64,000 nucleotides of DNA from Pseudomonas coleopterorum. GTDB lineage: Bacteria; Pseudomonadota; Gammaproteobacteria; Pseudomonadales; Pseudomonadaceae. How positions within the stretch are numbered: position 1 is the stretch's first letter; each line of letters begins with the position of its first letter. Below, piece after piece: positions 41,358-51,959 of the stretch. The notes beneath the pieces were generated by a model. The model ran no database searches and was not told the DNA's origin. It was given only the letters and a program-made list of their open reading frames with translations. A program made the translations under genes and the position numbers. Location: assembly GCF_900105555.1 (NCBI RefSeq), contig NZ_FNTZ01000001.1, positions 124,001 to 188,000 on the forward strand, given 5' to 3'.

Positions 41358-41484
41358 AATCGTCACACATTTGTTGTTAGCTGCAACAATAATCGCGTGA
41401 GTGGTGCACCGTCAACGAAGCTATGTTGGCGGACAACAGCCCCATCACTCCAGTACGGCTAGCCAACCAGAACGAGTTCAGCCA

Positions 41485-42687
41485 GTGAGTCTTCCCGAGG
41501 TGTTACACCCTGCGGTCAACCGAACCAAGCTCGTTTGGGCAATGGGTATCAATCAGATTCTTGCGTGGGGCTCTACCTACTATCTGCCTGCAGTTCTCGC
41601 CGCTCCGATTGCGAGGGAGACGGGCTGGTCGATCACCAGTGTCGTTGGAGGTCTGTCGTGGGGGATGTTGCTCGCGGGAGCAACGTCCCCCACCGTAGGG
41701 CGGCACATCGACCGACACGGGGGCCGAGTGGCGATGGCGCTCAGCTAATTTCTTCTTGCCATGGGCCTTGCCACGATGGGGGTGGCTGAAAACCTACCGA
41801 CGTATTATTTCGCATGGAGTTTGATTGGCATCGCTATGGCGGCAGGGCTTTACGATGCGGCCTTTTCAACCCTGGGGCGGCTTCTCGGCGAAGGGGCCCG
41901 AACATCGATCACAGGCTTAACGCTGCTGGGTGGATTCGCCAGTACGCTGGGCTGGCCCGCAATGGCCGCCATGGAGGAGTGGCTTGGCTGGCGGGGAACC
42001 TGCCTTTGCATGGCCGCCGTCCATTTGCTTATCGGGTTACCTGTTCATGCCCTGATGATCCCCAGTAGCGCAAAGCAACCCGTTAGGCCTGTGATAACCG
42101 GAAATGGCCACACGACGCGTACCCCAAGGCAGGCTAGCGGATTGTTTCTGCTCATCGGGATGATGCTGACTGTCTTAGCGCTGGTCGTATCGAGCGTCTC
42201 TGTACATCTTCTGGACGCTCTCAAGCAGTTAGGGATTGCGACCGCCGTTGCCTTGGCAATTGGCATGGTGATCGGCCCGGCCCAAGTCGCGGCGCGGATC
42301 GCAGAGTTTTCAGTCGGCAGAAACCTGCATCCGACATGGTCGGCACGTGTGGGCGTGCTCCTTTGCCTGTTCGGGGTTGGCTTACTGATCGCGGGAAAAC
42401 CGTGGCTCTCATTCGTCGCAATTGTCCTCTATGGAGCAGGTAACGGCATTCTCACAATTGCTCGCGGAACACTGCCTCTGGCATTGTTTGGTGCTCAGGG
42501 GTACGGGTCACGAATGGGATTGCTGGCCCGCCCAATTTTGATTGCTCAGGCTTGCGGCCCTATCCTGGCCGCCTTGGTGCTGGATACATTTGGCCCAGCA
42601 CCAATGTTAAGTGTGCTTTGCTGCTTGCTGATGATTTGCGTGGTAATCAGTTTTCGCCTACCAGCAAGTAGCCATCCGACTGCATGA
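41485..42687 (+). pseudogene. MFS transporter interrupted by an in-frame stop codon
   Basis: A 12-helix major facilitator of about 400 residues. The first part runs to a TAA at 41746-41748 (VAMALS then stop) and the same frame continues at once with FLLAMGLATMG. No base is lost, so this is a point nonsense change (perhaps TTA to TAA) or a sequencing error. Helix content and the motif A-like DRHGGR are normal on both sides. The GTG at 41485 is a tentative start; 41401 also fits the frame. Neighbours suggest export of an arsenical or a phosphinothricin-like compound. Confidence 0.82.
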
Positions 42688-42830
42688 GGGCGAAGCATGC
42701 TCACGCTTGCTTCCTGGGGCGTAACATTGGCTTAATCCGCACTTGCTGTGATTGCCTCTAAGCGATCGGTTTGGGCTGGCCAGGCTGCCCTTATTGTCCT
42801 TGTGGTGCTCATCCCCTACAGTGCAGTGGT

Positions 42831-43172
42831 ATGAAACGTTATCTGCGGTTGTGCCTCATTTTTCTGATCAGCCTCACGCTTCCTTTAACCGGGATGGCGG
42901 GTGTTCAGGCACCCACAGAACCTTGCCCTATGAAGACCACGGGCATGGTGATGATGGCCGACATGGGGATGGACTGTTGTAACGACATGAAAAGCTCTGC
43001 TGATCACAGCAAACCCTGTAAATCAGGTCAAGAGTGCAAGAATGGCAGCATCGTCGAAGTGCTGGCCTTCAGGCCGCCTGCGTCTCCCCTTAATGCCGTT
43101 ATGGGGTTTTTTGTTAGCGACTCCGCGCCTGTAGGCACTTCATCCGGTGTGTGGCGACCGCCACGCGCTTAA
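42831..43172 (+). CDS. Small Cys/Met-rich periplasmic protein before cus
   Basis: 113 residues from the ATG at 42831. Signal peptide (LCLIFLISLTLPLTGMAGVQ), then a Met/Cys region (MVMMADMGMDCCNDM, KPCKSGQECKNG) with several possible soft-metal ligands, ending WRPPRA. Similar small proteins stand before cus/czc-like efflux operons in other pseudomonads. It probably binds Cu or Ag in the periplasm. It is 98 bases from cusC on the same strand and probably shares its transcript. Confidence 0.72.
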   Translation: MKRYLRLCLIFLISLTLPLTGMAGVQAPTEPCPMKTTGMVMMADMGMDCCNDMKSSADHSKPCKSGQECKNGSIVEVLAFRPPASPLNAVMGFFVSDSAPVGTSSGVWRPPRA

Positions 43173-43270
43173 TTCCTTTTTGACATTAAGGCCCTTTTTG
43201 CCCTCGCGAAATGGACAGGCCGTGCGCGGTTATATTTCGCATGCGGTGGATGATCACAGGAATAAAACTG

Positions 43271-44527
43271 ATGAATGCCAAGTGCTATCGCATTGGCTGG
43301 CCCGCCGTGGTCGGTTTGATGGCAAGCGTAATGGCAGCGCACGGCTTTGCTGGCACCCTGACGCTTGATGAAGCGTTACGCCTGGCAGATACGCACGCGC
43401 CCTCGCTCGCCGCACAAGATGCCAACATCCGGGCCGCCAGCAGCGCAGCCATACCCGCCGGCGAATTACCCGATCCCAAACTGATAGCAGGCCTGCAAAA
43501 CTACCCAATCGGAGGCCCGGATCGCTGGAGCGTCAATGATGATTTCATGACTATGCAGATGGTCGGAATCAGACAGGAGATGCCCAACAGCGACAAGCGC
43601 CGAGCGCGCATTGAGGTGGCCGATGCGGCCATCGAGCGCGCCGCAGCCGAGCGCCAGGTTGAACGTCTCAACGTTCGCCTGTCGACGGCGCTGGCCTGGA
43701 TAAGCAGCTATTCGGTCGAACGCAAGAACGCGCTGTTTCAGGAGTTCTACCGGGAAAACGGACTGTTCGCCGAAACTGTTAAGGCGCAGATAGCCGGTGG
43801 TCGAGCACAACCCGCCGAAGCAGTCTCGCCCATGCAGGAGGCAGCACTGCTCGCAGAGCGACAAGATGATCTGGATGTTCAGCGGACTCGGGCGCGGGCG
43901 GCCCTCAAACGGTGGATAGGCCCGGCAGGCAATGACGAACCGGTAGGCAGCCTGCCGGAGTGGCCCACCGACACGTCTGGCTACTCGCACAAGCTGCAAC
44001 ACCATCCTGAACTGGCAGCCTTTGTTCCAATGACCCGAGAGGCACAGGCAAAGGTGCAAGAAGCCGTCTCGGAGAAACGCCCTGACTGGAGCTGGGAGCT
44101 GGATTATCAGCACCGGAATCGTGAATTCGGGGACATGGTCAGCGTGCAGTTTTCATGGGATCTGCCCCTGTTCACCGACACCCGGCAGAATCCGAAGATC
44201 GCTGCTAGACAGGCAGAACTCAGCCAAGTTGAGGCACAACGCGACGCCCTGGCCCGAGAGCACGTAGAGCAACTGGAGCGCGATTTGGCCGACGACGCCC
44301 GGCTGAATCGCGCCGTGCAACGCGGTCGGGAAAGCTTGGTGCCCCTAGCCCAGCAGAAAGTTGAACTCAGTCTGGCCAGTTATCGAGCAGGCAAAACCGA
44401 TTTAAGCGCTGTCGTCACGGCCCGTCGTGAAGTCATTGAAGCGCGGCTCAAGCAGGTGGACGTGGAGGAGCAACGGGCGCTGACGAGTGCCCGTCTGTAT
44501 TTCGCGTATGGAGAGGCACGTCCATGA
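43271..44527 (+). CDS. cusC: Outer-membrane channel CusC (TolC family)
   Basis: 418 residues from the ATG at 43271, which begins the signal peptide (cleavage after AAHGFA); 43211 would add 20 non-signal residues. Two TolC repeats, first LTLDEALRLADTHAPSLAAQ. Coiled-coil segments rich in Ala/Arg/Glu follow. It forms the exit duct of the CusCBA copper/silver complex. It overlaps cusB by 4 bases. Confidence 0.92.
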   Translation: MNAKCYRIGWPAVVGLMASVMAAHGFAGTLTLDEALRLADTHAPSLAAQDANIRAASSAAIPAGELPDPKLIAGLQNYPIGGPDRWSVNDDFMTMQMVGIRQEMPNSDKRRARIEVADAAIERAAAERQVERLNVRLSTALAWISSYSVERKNALFQEFYRENGLFAETVKAQIAGGRAQPAEAVSPMQEAALLAERQDDLDVQRTRARAALKRWIGPAGNDEPVGSLPEWPTDTSGYSHKLQHHPELAAFVPMTREAQAKVQEAVSEKRPDWSWELDYQHRNREFGDMVSVQFSWDLPLFTDTRQNPKIAARQAELSQVEAQRDALAREHVEQLERDLADDARLNRAVQRGRESLVPLAQQKVELSLASYRAGKTDLSAVVTARREVIEARLKQVDVEEQRALTSARLYFAYGEARP

Positions 44528-46002
44528 GCCGACAGTGGAGTTCGATTTGTATTGCGGCGGTTTTCATGGGCTTAGGTGCGGCGGGCGGATACTGGTTCGC
44601 AGAACGGCCTCACGTCAATGCTTCTCCGGCAACCGTTGTACCTGATAGCCGTGGTTCGCAGGAGCGTCAGGCGCTGTATTGGTACGACCCCATGTACCCG
44701 CAGCAGAAGTTCGACAAGCCGGGGAAGTCGCCCTTTATGGATATGCAGCTGGTTCCTCAGTATGCCAGCGGCGCCGATGATCCAGCGGCCCTCAATATCG
44801 ATCCTGGCGTGACGCAAAATCTTGGTCTTCGACTTGCCACCGTCAATCGGGGTGCGCTGGACGTGACGCTCGACGTCACGGGCGTCGTGAACTTCAACGA
44901 GCGGGACGTCGCGGTGGTTCAAGCGCGTACCAATGGGTTTGTCGAGCGCGTATATGGGCTCGCGCCGGGTGATGTCCTTCCAGCCAACGCGCCACTGGCC
45001 GAAGTTCTTGTACCGGACTGGGTAGCTGCTCAAACAGAGTTCCTGGCGCTCAAGGCCCGAGGTGACGCAACGCTTCTCGCAGCAGCGCGGCAGCGGCTGC
45101 GGCTGACGGGCATGCCACCGGGCCTGATTGCTCAAGTGGAGCGCAGGGGTAAGGTTCAGCCCTACGTGACGATCAGCAGCCCCATTGGGGGCGCCCTTCA
45201 GGAGCTGAACCTTCGCACGGGCATGACCTTAACTGCCGGTGCAACGCTGGCCCGTATCAATGGTTTGAGCAGCGTCTGGCTGGCCGTCGCCGTTCCAGAA
45301 TCTCAAGCCGGATCGCTCCAGACAGGGCAAATCGTCGAGGCTCAGTTCCCGGCTTTTCCAGGCAAAACCTTGGCAGGTAAGGTCAGCGCTATTCTGCCCG
45401 AGACAAACCCTGACAGCCGCACGATTCAAGTGAGGGTCGAGCTTCCCAATCCCGACGGACAACTCAGACCAGGTCTTACGGCACAGGTACGTCTGCGCAG
45501 CACGAGCGAGCACAGCGTACTATGGGTGCCCAGCGAGGCTGTCATTCGAACCGGACGGCGAGCGCTAGTCATGCGTGCCGAGGATTCGGGTCACTACCGT
45601 CCGGTGGAGGTACAGCTAGGACAGGAGACCGATGGCAAAACTGCAATTGTCAAAGGTCTGGAAGAAGGACAGAAGGTCGTCGCATCGGGCCAGTTTCTGC
45701 TGGACTCGGAGGCCAGCCTGAAGGGCATCATCGCATCGGCTCACGATGACTCAGCCCTTGGGGCGTCGCCTCGTTTACATGAGGCAGATGGGCAGATCGT
45801 CGATATAGACGACACCACAGTCACGCTCGCTCATGGGCCCTTCAACACCCTCGGCATGCCAGGCATGACGATGACGTTTCCGGTCGCCAACCCACTTCTG
45901 GTGAGAGGCCTGAAGGCGGGCGACAAGGTTCGGATAGCCGTTAGCCAGACCGATGATGGGTTAGTGGTCGAGCGACTGAACAAGATGGGGAGTCAGCCAT
46001 GA
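44524..46002 (+). CDS. cusB: Periplasmic adaptor CusB with fused CusF-like domain
   Basis: 492 residues. An anchor helix is followed by the heavy-metal-binding segment YWYDPMYP (52-59) ... MDMQLVP (72-78) that marks CusB. The adaptor domains come next, and at the C-terminus (about 420-490) there is a CusF-like beta-barrel ([20 protein letters not shown]). The fusion brings a Cu(I)/Ag(I) chaperone domain to the adaptor, although a free CusF is also encoded two genes later. ATGA overlaps link it to both neighbours. Confidence 0.95.
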   Translation: MSRQWSSICIAAVFMGLGAAGGYWFAERPHVNASPATVVPDSRGSQERQALYWYDPMYPQQKFDKPGKSPFMDMQLVPQYASGADDPAALNIDPGVTQNLGLRLATVNRGALDVTLDVTGVVNFNERDVAVVQARTNGFVERVYGLAPGDVLPANAPLAEVLVPDWVAAQTEFLALKARGDATLLAAARQRLRLTGMPPGLIAQVERRGKVQPYVTISSPIGGALQELNLRTGMTLTAGATLARINGLSSVWLAVAVPESQAGSLQTGQIVEAQFPAFPGKTLAGKVSAILPETNPDSRTIQVRVELPNPDGQLRPGLTAQVRLRSTSEHSVLWVPSEAVIRTGRRALVMRAEDSGHYRPVEVQLGQETDGKTAIVKGLEEGQKVVASGQFLLDSEASLKGIIASAHDDSALGASPRLHEADGQIVDIDDTTVTLAHGPFNTLGMPGMTMTFPVANPLLVRGLKAGDKVRIAVSQTDDGLVVERLNKMGSQP

Positions 46003-49000
46003 TTGCTGCCCTTATCAGGTGGTCGGTTGTAAACCGTCTGCTGGTGCTTCTGGCGACGATGTTCGTCACCGCGTGGGGCATCTGGTCATTGCAGGGTACC
46101 CCCATCGACGCGCTGCCCGATCTGTCCGATGTCCAAGTGATCATCCGCACCCCTTACGCGGGTCAGGCGCCGCAAATAGTCGAAAACCAGGTGACCTACC
46201 CTTTAGCGACCACCATGCTTTCCGTGCCCGGCGCGAAGACAGTGCGCGGTTACTCTTTTTTCGGTGACAGCTTCGTCTATGTGTTGTTCGAGGATGGCAC
46301 GGATCAGTACTGGGCTCGGTCGCGGGTATTGGAATATTTAAGTCAGGTACAAAGCCGCTTGCCCGCGAACGCAAAGCCGGCGTTGGGGCCCGATGCGACA
46401 GGGGTCGGCTGGATTTACCAATATGCATTGGTGGATCGCACTGGCGTGCACGACCTTGCGCAGTTAAGGGCTTTGCAGGACTGGTTTCTCAAGTTCGAAC
46501 TCAAGACTATTCCCAATATTGCAGAAGTGGCCACTATTGGCGGCATGGTCAAGCAGTATCAGGTGGTGCTAGATCCCCTGAAGCTCGTCAACCTGCGGGT
46601 CACTCAAGCAGAGGTCACTGCCGCTATCGGCAAAGCCAACCAGGAGACCGGGGGGGCGGTGCTGGAAATGGCGGAAACGGAGTTCATGGTGAGAGCTTCC
46701 GGCTATCTGAAGACGCTTAATGACTTCCGCGCAATCCCTTTGAAATTGGGAGCTGGCGGTGTGCCGATCACGCTGGGTGACGTCGCCACGATCCAACTGG
46801 GCCCGGAGATGCGCCGTGGCATTACCGAACTCGACGGAGAAGGTGAGACCGTAGGCGGTGTTGTAGTACTGCGCAGCGGCAAGAACGCTCGCGAAACCAT
46901 CGCAGCGGTCAAGGCGAAGCTGGAGGAACTCAAGCCCAGCTTACCGGCAGGGGTAGAAATCGTTACTACCTATGATCGCAGCAAGCTGATCGATCGTGCA
47001 GTAGATAACCTCAGTCACAAGTTGATAGAGGAATTTATCGTCGTTGCCCTGGTGTGCGGAATATTTCTGTGGCACTTGCGCTCGGCGCTGGTGGCGATCA
47101 TTTCGCTGCCTGTCGGGGTGCTGATCGCTTTTATTGTCATGCGTCATCAGGGCATCAACGCCAACATCATGTCGTTGGGCGGCATCGCCATCGCCATTGG
47201 CGCGATGGTCGATGCCGCCGTGGTCATGATCGAAAACGCCCACAAGAAAGTTGAAGCGTGGCATGTCACCCATCCCGGTGAGGTTTTGCAAGGAGAGCGC
47301 CGCTGGCAGGTGATGATCGACGCAGCAACGGAAGTCGGCCCAGCCCTGTTTTTCTGCCTGTTGATTATCACCCTGTCGTTCATTCCTGTGTTCACGCTGG
47401 AAGCTCAGGAAGGCCGCCTGTTCGGGCCGCTGGCCTTCACCAAGACCTATGCCATGGCGGCAGCGGCGGGTTTATCAGTCACACTCGTCCCGGTATTGAT
47501 GGGCTACTGGATTCGCGGTCGGCTTCCTGAAGAGCAACAAAATCCACTGAACCGCTTCCTCGTCCGTGTTTATCAGCCTGCGTTGGACGCTGTCCTGCGT
47601 CGGCCCAAAACGACATTGCTGATCGCAGCGCTCGTGTTTGTCAGTGCGCTTTGGCCGCTTTCCCGACTGGGCGGCGAGTTTCTGCCACCGCTGGACGAAG
47701 GCGACCTGCTCTACATGCCGTCTGCACTTCCAGGCTTGTCTGTTCAGAAAGCGGCTCTGCTGCTGCAACAGACCGACCGACTGATCAAAACCATCCCCGA
47801 AGTCGAGCACGTGTTTGGCAAAGCCGGTCGCGCCGAAACAGCCACGGATCCCGCGCCGCTGGAGATGTTCGAAACGACCATCCAGTTCAAGCCGCATGAG
47901 CAATGGCGTGCGGGCATGACCCAGGAGAAGTTGGTGGCAGAACTGGATCAGGTGGTGAGAGTTCCGGGGCTGACCAACATCTGGATACCGCCCATCCGCA
48001 ACCGGATCGATATGCTAGCCACCGGGATCAAGAGCCCAATTGGAATCAAGGTGGCGGGTTCCAACTTGGCCGAGATCGATACCGCCACTCAAGCCGTAGA
48101 ACGGGTGGCCAAGACGGTAGCAGGCGTCAGCTCCGCCCTTGCAGAACGCTTGACTGGCGGGCGTTACATTGACGTTGATATCGATCGTAGCGCGGCTGCT
48201 CGGTACGGACTGAATATCACCGACGTGCAATCCTTGGTGGCGGGCGCGATCGGCGGTGAAAACATCGGAGAAACGATTGAAGGGCTGGCACGCTTCCCGA
48301 TCAATGTACGTTACCCGCGCGAATGGCGAGACTCTGTCAGCGCCCTGGAACAACTACCGATCTACACCCCGCTAGGCACTCAGATTACGCTGGGGACAGT
48401 GGCGAAGATCAAAATTACCGACGGCCCTCCAATGCTCAAAAGCGAAAACGCACGACCCTCAGGGTGGGTGTACATCGATGTGCGCGGCAGAGATCTAGCC
48501 TCAGTGGTGGGCGATCTGCATCAGGCCATAAGCCAGCAGGTCAAGTTGCAGCCCGGTATGAGCCTGAGCTACTCGGGTCAGTTTGAATTCCTTGAACGGG
48601 CCAATGCTCGATTGAAACTAGTCGTGCCGGCCACACTGCTGATCATTTTCGTGCTGCTGTACCTAACCTTCTCCCGAGTCGATGAGGCGTTCCTGATCAT
48701 GGCCACACTCCCGTTCGCACTCACCGGTGGAGCTTGGCTTCTGTACGTCCTCGGTTTCAACCTGTCGGTTGCGACGGGCGTCGGTTTCATCGCACTGGCG
48801 GGGGTTTCCGCCGAGTTCGGCGTCATTATGCTGCTCTATCTTAAGAATGCCTGGACAGAACGCCAGGATGCGGGTGACTGCTCGGAGATGGGGTTGGGGG
48901 AAGCGATTCGGCATGGTGCCGTCCAGCGCGTGCGACCCAAGGCAATGACTGTCGCAGTCATCCTTGCGGGGTTGCTCCCGATTCTGATGGGAGGTGGCAC

Positions 49001-49157
49001 CGGTGGCGAAGTCATGAGCCGTATTGCAGCCCCGATGGTAGGCGGCATGGTCACCGCGCCACTGCTCTCGCTGTTCGTGCTGCCTGCTGCCTATCGCCTG
49101 ATGCGCCGAAAGTACACATCTGACCACTGCAAAAACCCACATGGAGAAACCCTATGA
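45999..49157 (+). CDS. cusA: Copper/silver efflux RND pump CusA
   Basis: 1052-residue HME-RND pump. Helix IV reads [20 protein letters not shown] (about 394-413), the HME4 form specific to Cu(I)/Ag(I), in contrast to the czcA of this island. The start [20 protein letters not shown] is typical. Met residues expected in the periplasmic relay are present but were not mapped one by one. It overlaps cusB and cusF by 4 bases each. Confidence 0.97.
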   Translation: MIAALIRWSVVNRLLVLLATMFVTAWGIWSLQGTPIDALPDLSDVQVIIRTPYAGQAPQIVENQVTYPLATTMLSVPGAKTVRGYSFFGDSFVYVLFEDGTDQYWARSRVLEYLSQVQSRLPANAKPALGPDATGVGWIYQYALVDRTGVHDLAQLRALQDWFLKFELKTIPNIAEVATIGGMVKQYQVVLDPLKLVNLRVTQAEVTAAIGKANQETGGAVLEMAETEFMVRASGYLKTLNDFRAIPLKLGAGGVPITLGDVATIQLGPEMRRGITELDGEGETVGGVVVLRSGKNARETIAAVKAKLEELKPSLPAGVEIVTTYDRSKLIDRAVDNLSHKLIEEFIVVALVCGIFLWHLRSALVAIISLPVGVLIAFIVMRHQGINANIMSLGGIAIAIGAMVDAAVVMIENAHKKVEAWHVTHPGEVLQGERRWQVMIDAATEVGPALFFCLLIITLSFIPVFTLEAQEGRLFGPLAFTKTYAMAAAAGLSVTLVPVLMGYWIRGRLPEEQQNPLNRFLVRVYQPALDAVLRRPKTTLLIAALVFVSALWPLSRLGGEFLPPLDEGDLLYMPSALPGLSVQKAALLLQQTDRLIKTIPEVEHVFGKAGRAETATDPAPLEMFETTIQFKPHEQWRAGMTQEKLVAELDQVVRVPGLTNIWIPPIRNRIDMLATGIKSPIGIKVAGSNLAEIDTATQAVERVAKTVAGVSSALAERLTGGRYIDVDIDRSAAARYGLNITDVQSLVAGAIGGENIGETIEGLARFPINVRYPREWRDSVSALEQLPIYTPLGTQITLGTVAKIKITDGPPMLKSENARPSGWVYIDVRGRDLASVVGDLHQAISQQVKLQPGMSLSYSGQFEFLERANARLKLVVPATLLIIFVLLYLTFSRVDEAFLIMATLPFALTGGAWLLYVLGFNLSVATGVGFIALAGVSAEFGVIMLLYLKNAWTERQDAGDCSEMGLGEAIRHGAVQRVRPKAMTVAVILAGLLPILMGGGTGGEVMSRIAAPMVGGMVTAPLLSLFVLPAAYRLMRRKYTSDHCKNPHGETL

Positions 49158-49492
49158 AAAGATCTCAATCTGCACTCGCAGCTGCCATGCTCGCGCTATC
49201 CGTTTCTGTCTGGGCCGACGATATGGCGGGCATGAAAATGGACGGAACGAATGCCTCACCTGCAAACTCCGCTCAAGTTGCAAACGCCGAGGGAGCGATT
49301 AAGGCCATTGACCGTGAAAAGCACTCCGTGACCATCGCACACGGCGCCGTTCCTGAAGTGCAGTGGCCGCCGATGACGATGGCATTTTCGGCTTCGGACG
49401 ATCAGATGAAGGGGCTTCAAGTGGGAGACAAGGTGGCCTTCTCCTTCGCGCAACCTGGGGGCAAAGCCACCATCATTTCAATAAAAAAATGA
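49154..49492 (+). CDS. cusF: Periplasmic Cu/Ag chaperone CusF
   Basis: 112 residues with a signal peptide (cleavage near SVWA), a short Met linker (MAGMKMDG) and a single OB-fold domain. The metal site is visible as [19 protein letters not shown]: His, Trp and two Met in the order known for CusF. Last gene of the cus operon, with two hairpins after it. Confidence 0.94.
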   Translation: MKRSQSALAAAMLALSVSVWADDMAGMKMDGTNASPANSAQVANAEGAIKAIDREKHSVTIAHGAVPEVQWPPMTMAFSASDDQMKGLQVGDKVAFSFAQPGGKATIISIKK

Positions 49493-49510
49493 AGTAGCCC
49501 CTGCCTTCGG

Positions 49511-49537
49511 TTGCTGCCAATTACCTTATGGCAGCAA
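49511..49537 (+). terminator. First hairpin after cusF
   Basis: TTGCTGCCA and TGGCAGCAA form a perfect 9-bp stem with a 9-base loop about 20 bases after the cusF stop. There is no strong T-tract, so termination here may be partial. Confidence 0.55.
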
Positions 49538-49600
49538 TCCCAAGGCCTTCGGGGATGAACGTCACGAACTAGCAAAGCGCTAGGGCGGTGAATCGAATCA

Positions 49601-49627
49601 CCCCGCATGGAGGCTAGCCATGCGGGG
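49601..49627 (+). terminator. Second hairpin after cusF
   Basis: CCCCGCATGG and CCATGCGGGG form a perfect 10-bp stem with a 7-base loop followed by TTT. It probably gives final termination of the cus operon. The remaining bases up to 49989 hold no supported gene. Confidence 0.7.
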
Positions 49628-49989
49628 TTTCAGAAAAATCGATAGTCCTAGCAAGCGTCTCGGTGACGGATAGGAAAAGGCCAAACAGTGTTGTGCCCGT
49701 ATATTGCGTGTTTACGCAATGATGAACAGTACGAGGATGCTCCTTCGCGTCCATGCGAAGAGGTTTTGCCGAACGCTTCGAGGCATGCGCTGATAAGCTG
49801 TCGCCATGCGGTTGGCGTGGTGTCCCGATAGGGTCGAGGTCAGGACGGCTTGAACAGACTGCTTGCGGCTCCACGCGGTGAGCGCGTGGGTTCATGCCTT
49901 TGGGGTTGCGTATAACAATCCAGGCCACGACCGCGACTTTGAGTCGCCATAGCGTAAGCGGTTAAGTTAGTTGACCTGCGAGGTTAAAA
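49628..49989. other. Gene-free stretch between cus and the MerR-type regulator
   Basis: No coding frame with a ribosome site and recognisable product was found. A leftward frame (49928-49614) has low-complexity, shadow-like composition but uses words that recur in spurious Pseudomonas annotations, so the DNA may be a multicopy intergenic repeat. The promoter of the regulator should lie near TTGACC at 49971. Confidence 0.4.
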
Positions 49990-50433
49990 ATGAAAATAGG
50001 GCAACTTTCAAAAATGGTAAATTGTCCAGTGGTTACCATTCGATACTATGAAAGCATAGGACTCTTGCCCGTCCCTGAACGCTCCACAAGCGGTTCCAGA
50101 GTTTATTCAAACTCCGATGCTGAGCGCTTGGCGGTGATCCGAAATTGTCGGGCATTTGATATGTCGCTCAGCGATATACGTATCATCCTGGCGCACAAAG
50201 ACAGACCTTCGGAAGACTGCGTTGAAGTTACTGAACTGGTGATTAGCCAAGTCAGAGCGATTGACGATAAGATTCAGGCACTTTCAAAGCTCAAAGTGCA
50301 GCTGGCTGATTTGGGATTAAGCTGCCCCAGTGGTAGCGAAGGAGCGGCTTGTAAGATTATCAGTCAGCTGGGACGTAAAGTGTCCAGCGAGAACAGAAGC
50401 AAAAGTGCTCCTGTCCTGAATGCGGACGACTAG
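49990..50433 (+). CDS. MerR-family metal regulator, PbrR/CadR type
   Basis: 147 residues. N-terminal MerR winged helix (MKIGQLSKMVNCPVVTIRYY), long dimer helix, and a metal loop with Cys77 in SEDCVEV and Cys112/Cys121 (LSCPSGSEGAACK). Cys77 and the paired C-terminal Cys are the Pb/Cd-binding set of PbrR/CadR. Its likely targets are the three MerR-type promoters at 37272, 34414 and 51573. It is unusual that it stands apart from cadA; here it converges with the FTR1-type permease gene. Confidence 0.87.
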   Translation: MKIGQLSKMVNCPVVTIRYYESIGLLPVPERSTSGSRVYSNSDAERLAVIRNCRAFDMSLSDIRIILAHKDRPSEDCVEVTELVISQVRAIDDKIQALSKLKVQLADLGLSCPSGSEGAACKIISQLGRKVSSENRSKSAPVLNADD

Positions 50434-50446
50434 CAGGTGAGAGGGA

Positions 50447-51295
50447 TCATGATGCTTGGCTGTTTTGCGGAAGCTTCGTAATGCCCCTATATGGCTGGAA
50501 GTAAAGAAGTAATGCTGCTATCAGGTAGACGCCCCACGCGATAAGCGAGCTGATCGTGGGAGTATCTTGGTACCCTAGTACGCCCGCCAGAACCGCGCCA
50601 ATGGGGCCATCCGCAGGCAACGTTTCACTCCAGTCAAACACAATTTGTTGACCAGCGTTCCACAGGCCCGCTTCATGCAGGGCCTTGAAAGCATTGGCCA
50701 AGATGCCTGCTGAAACGAAGATGATAAGGATCGACGTAGCCTGGAAAAATCGACTCAAGTTGAGACGTAGGCTGCCCCGGTATAGGCAAATGCCGATTAC
50801 GAATGAAGCTGCAATTCCAAGCAGTGCGCCAGCAGGCGCACTGAAGCTATCGCTTTGCTGAATCAGCGCCAGAAGAAAAAATAGGGTTTCGAGCCCTTCC
50901 CGAGCTACGGCAAGAAACACCATGAAAATCAATGCGAGTGCATGGTTACGCTTGTTGTCGAGGGCGTTATCGACGGCGGATCGTAAGTGGCCTCCAATTG
51001 ACTTTGATACTTTTTTCATCCAAAGCACCATTGAGCTTAATATGCAGACTGCCACTATGCCCACCACGGCTTCAAACAACTCAACTTGCTTTTGCGGAAA
51101 TTCTGCTGTGGCATACTCCAGCGCACCACCAATTAGTAAGACCATTGCCAGCGCAAGAAAAATCCCTACCCAGATGGCTGGCAACCATTGTTGTCGTCCC
51201 GTTTGCTTCAGGTAGCTGGCTATAATGCCTACCACAAGAGCTGCTTCTATACCTTCGCGTAAAACTATTAAAAAAGCTACGAGCATATTATCCAC
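50447..51295 (-). CDS. FTR1-family permease, PbrT-like
   Basis: 282 residues with about seven membrane helices. It has the paired R-E-G-x-E motifs that bind metal in FTR1 permeases: LREGIEAALVVGI near the start and AREGLETLFFLLA near the middle. In iron systems this is EfeU/FTR1. The perfect PbrR-type operator about 255 bases upstream, facing this gene, argues for a lead (PbrT-like) rather than iron role. No PbrC/LspA or EfeO partner is visible nearby. Confidence 0.85.
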   Translation of the reverse strand: MDNMLVAFLIVLREGIEAALVVGIIASYLKQTGRQQWLPAIWVGIFLALAMVLLIGGALEYATAEFPQKQVELFEAVVGIVAVCILSSMVLWMKKVSKSIGGHLRSAVDNALDNKRNHALALIFMVFLAVAREGLETLFFLLALIQQSDSFSAPAGALLGIAASFVIGICLYRGSLRLNLSRFFQATSILIIFVSAGILANAFKALHEAGLWNAGQQIVFDWSETLPADGPIGAVLAGVLGYQDTPTISSLIAWGVYLIAALLLYFQPYRGITKLPQNSQAS

Positions 51296-51547
51296 GCCTT
51301 GTTTTAAAAGCCGTTACAGGCTAACTCATGATTTATCGGTTGGAACATGCAGCATGTGTCAGCTCTTTAATATGAGCAGAGATTCCCGGCCATGTCGGCA
51401 ATCCTTCTTAAGGGCAGTTCCTTTGTACTGCTCCGTAACCTGTCGTCGGCAACATTCGGATTGGCGTCATTGCAACTGGCACTGCACGTGCCAGTCTGGC
51501 TGGTCTGTCGCACATGGACGATTAGCTCGCTTGGAAAACCTTAGTGG
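51296..51547. other. Leader region between the PbrR-type promoter and the permease
   Basis: About 250 bases on the minus strand separate the operator from the permease start. Only short frames without ribosome sites are present. It may be a long 5' leader or the remains of a lost first gene. Confidence 0.35.
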
Positions 51548-51573
51548 ACACCCTATAGCCGCTATAGGGTCAA
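51548..51573 (-). promoter_or_regulatory. PbrR/CadR-type operator facing the FTR1-type gene
   Basis: Read leftward, TTGACC (51573-51568) overlaps a perfect dyad, ACCCTATAGC/GCTATAGGGT around one central base (51550-51570). This is the best MerR-type operator of the window and is nearly the published cadA/pbr operator pattern. The -10 (around CCACTA) is poor. To its right, 51574-51959 holds no supported gene up to arsR. Confidence 0.82.
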
Positions 51574-51959
51574 GGGCAAAAGCGGTGCGAGAGCTTGATC
51601 CAGGGTATCTGAGCGCGCGCAGGGCCGGCCATCAAGCAGCAGGCTTTGTCGCCCGTGTATCTGCTTTACTGAATATGCGGAAATGCGTATATTTGAAGTT
51701 CGACTCATGAGCGATACCCCAATGTCATTGTGAATCAACGTACTTGCTGTCTGCGTAGCTAACTCATTGCGCTCGCAGCTAGCAGAATCGTCGCTGAGCC
51801 GTGGTGACCCATGCGCTGCAGCGTTCAGCCGGCTCTCAACCGCCAGGTCTTGCCTCCAGCGGTCGCAGCTTTGAAGAACGTCGTGGTGGAGGCGTCTGGA
51901 CTCCGAAGTAATCCATCAAGCTCTTCGTACAGATCAAGACCACACCTCCCGGAGGATCA

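Noticed and set aside
49614..49928. Leftward frame of 104 codons after the cus operon
   Set aside because: No ribosome site or domain; it begins inside a terminator-rich gap and resembles spurious translations of multicopy Pseudomonas intergenic DNA. A repeat search would decide.
51225..51710. Rightward frame of 161 codons between the FTR1-type gene and arsR
   Set aside because: It overlaps the PbrR-type operator, has no ribosome site and no recognised domain.
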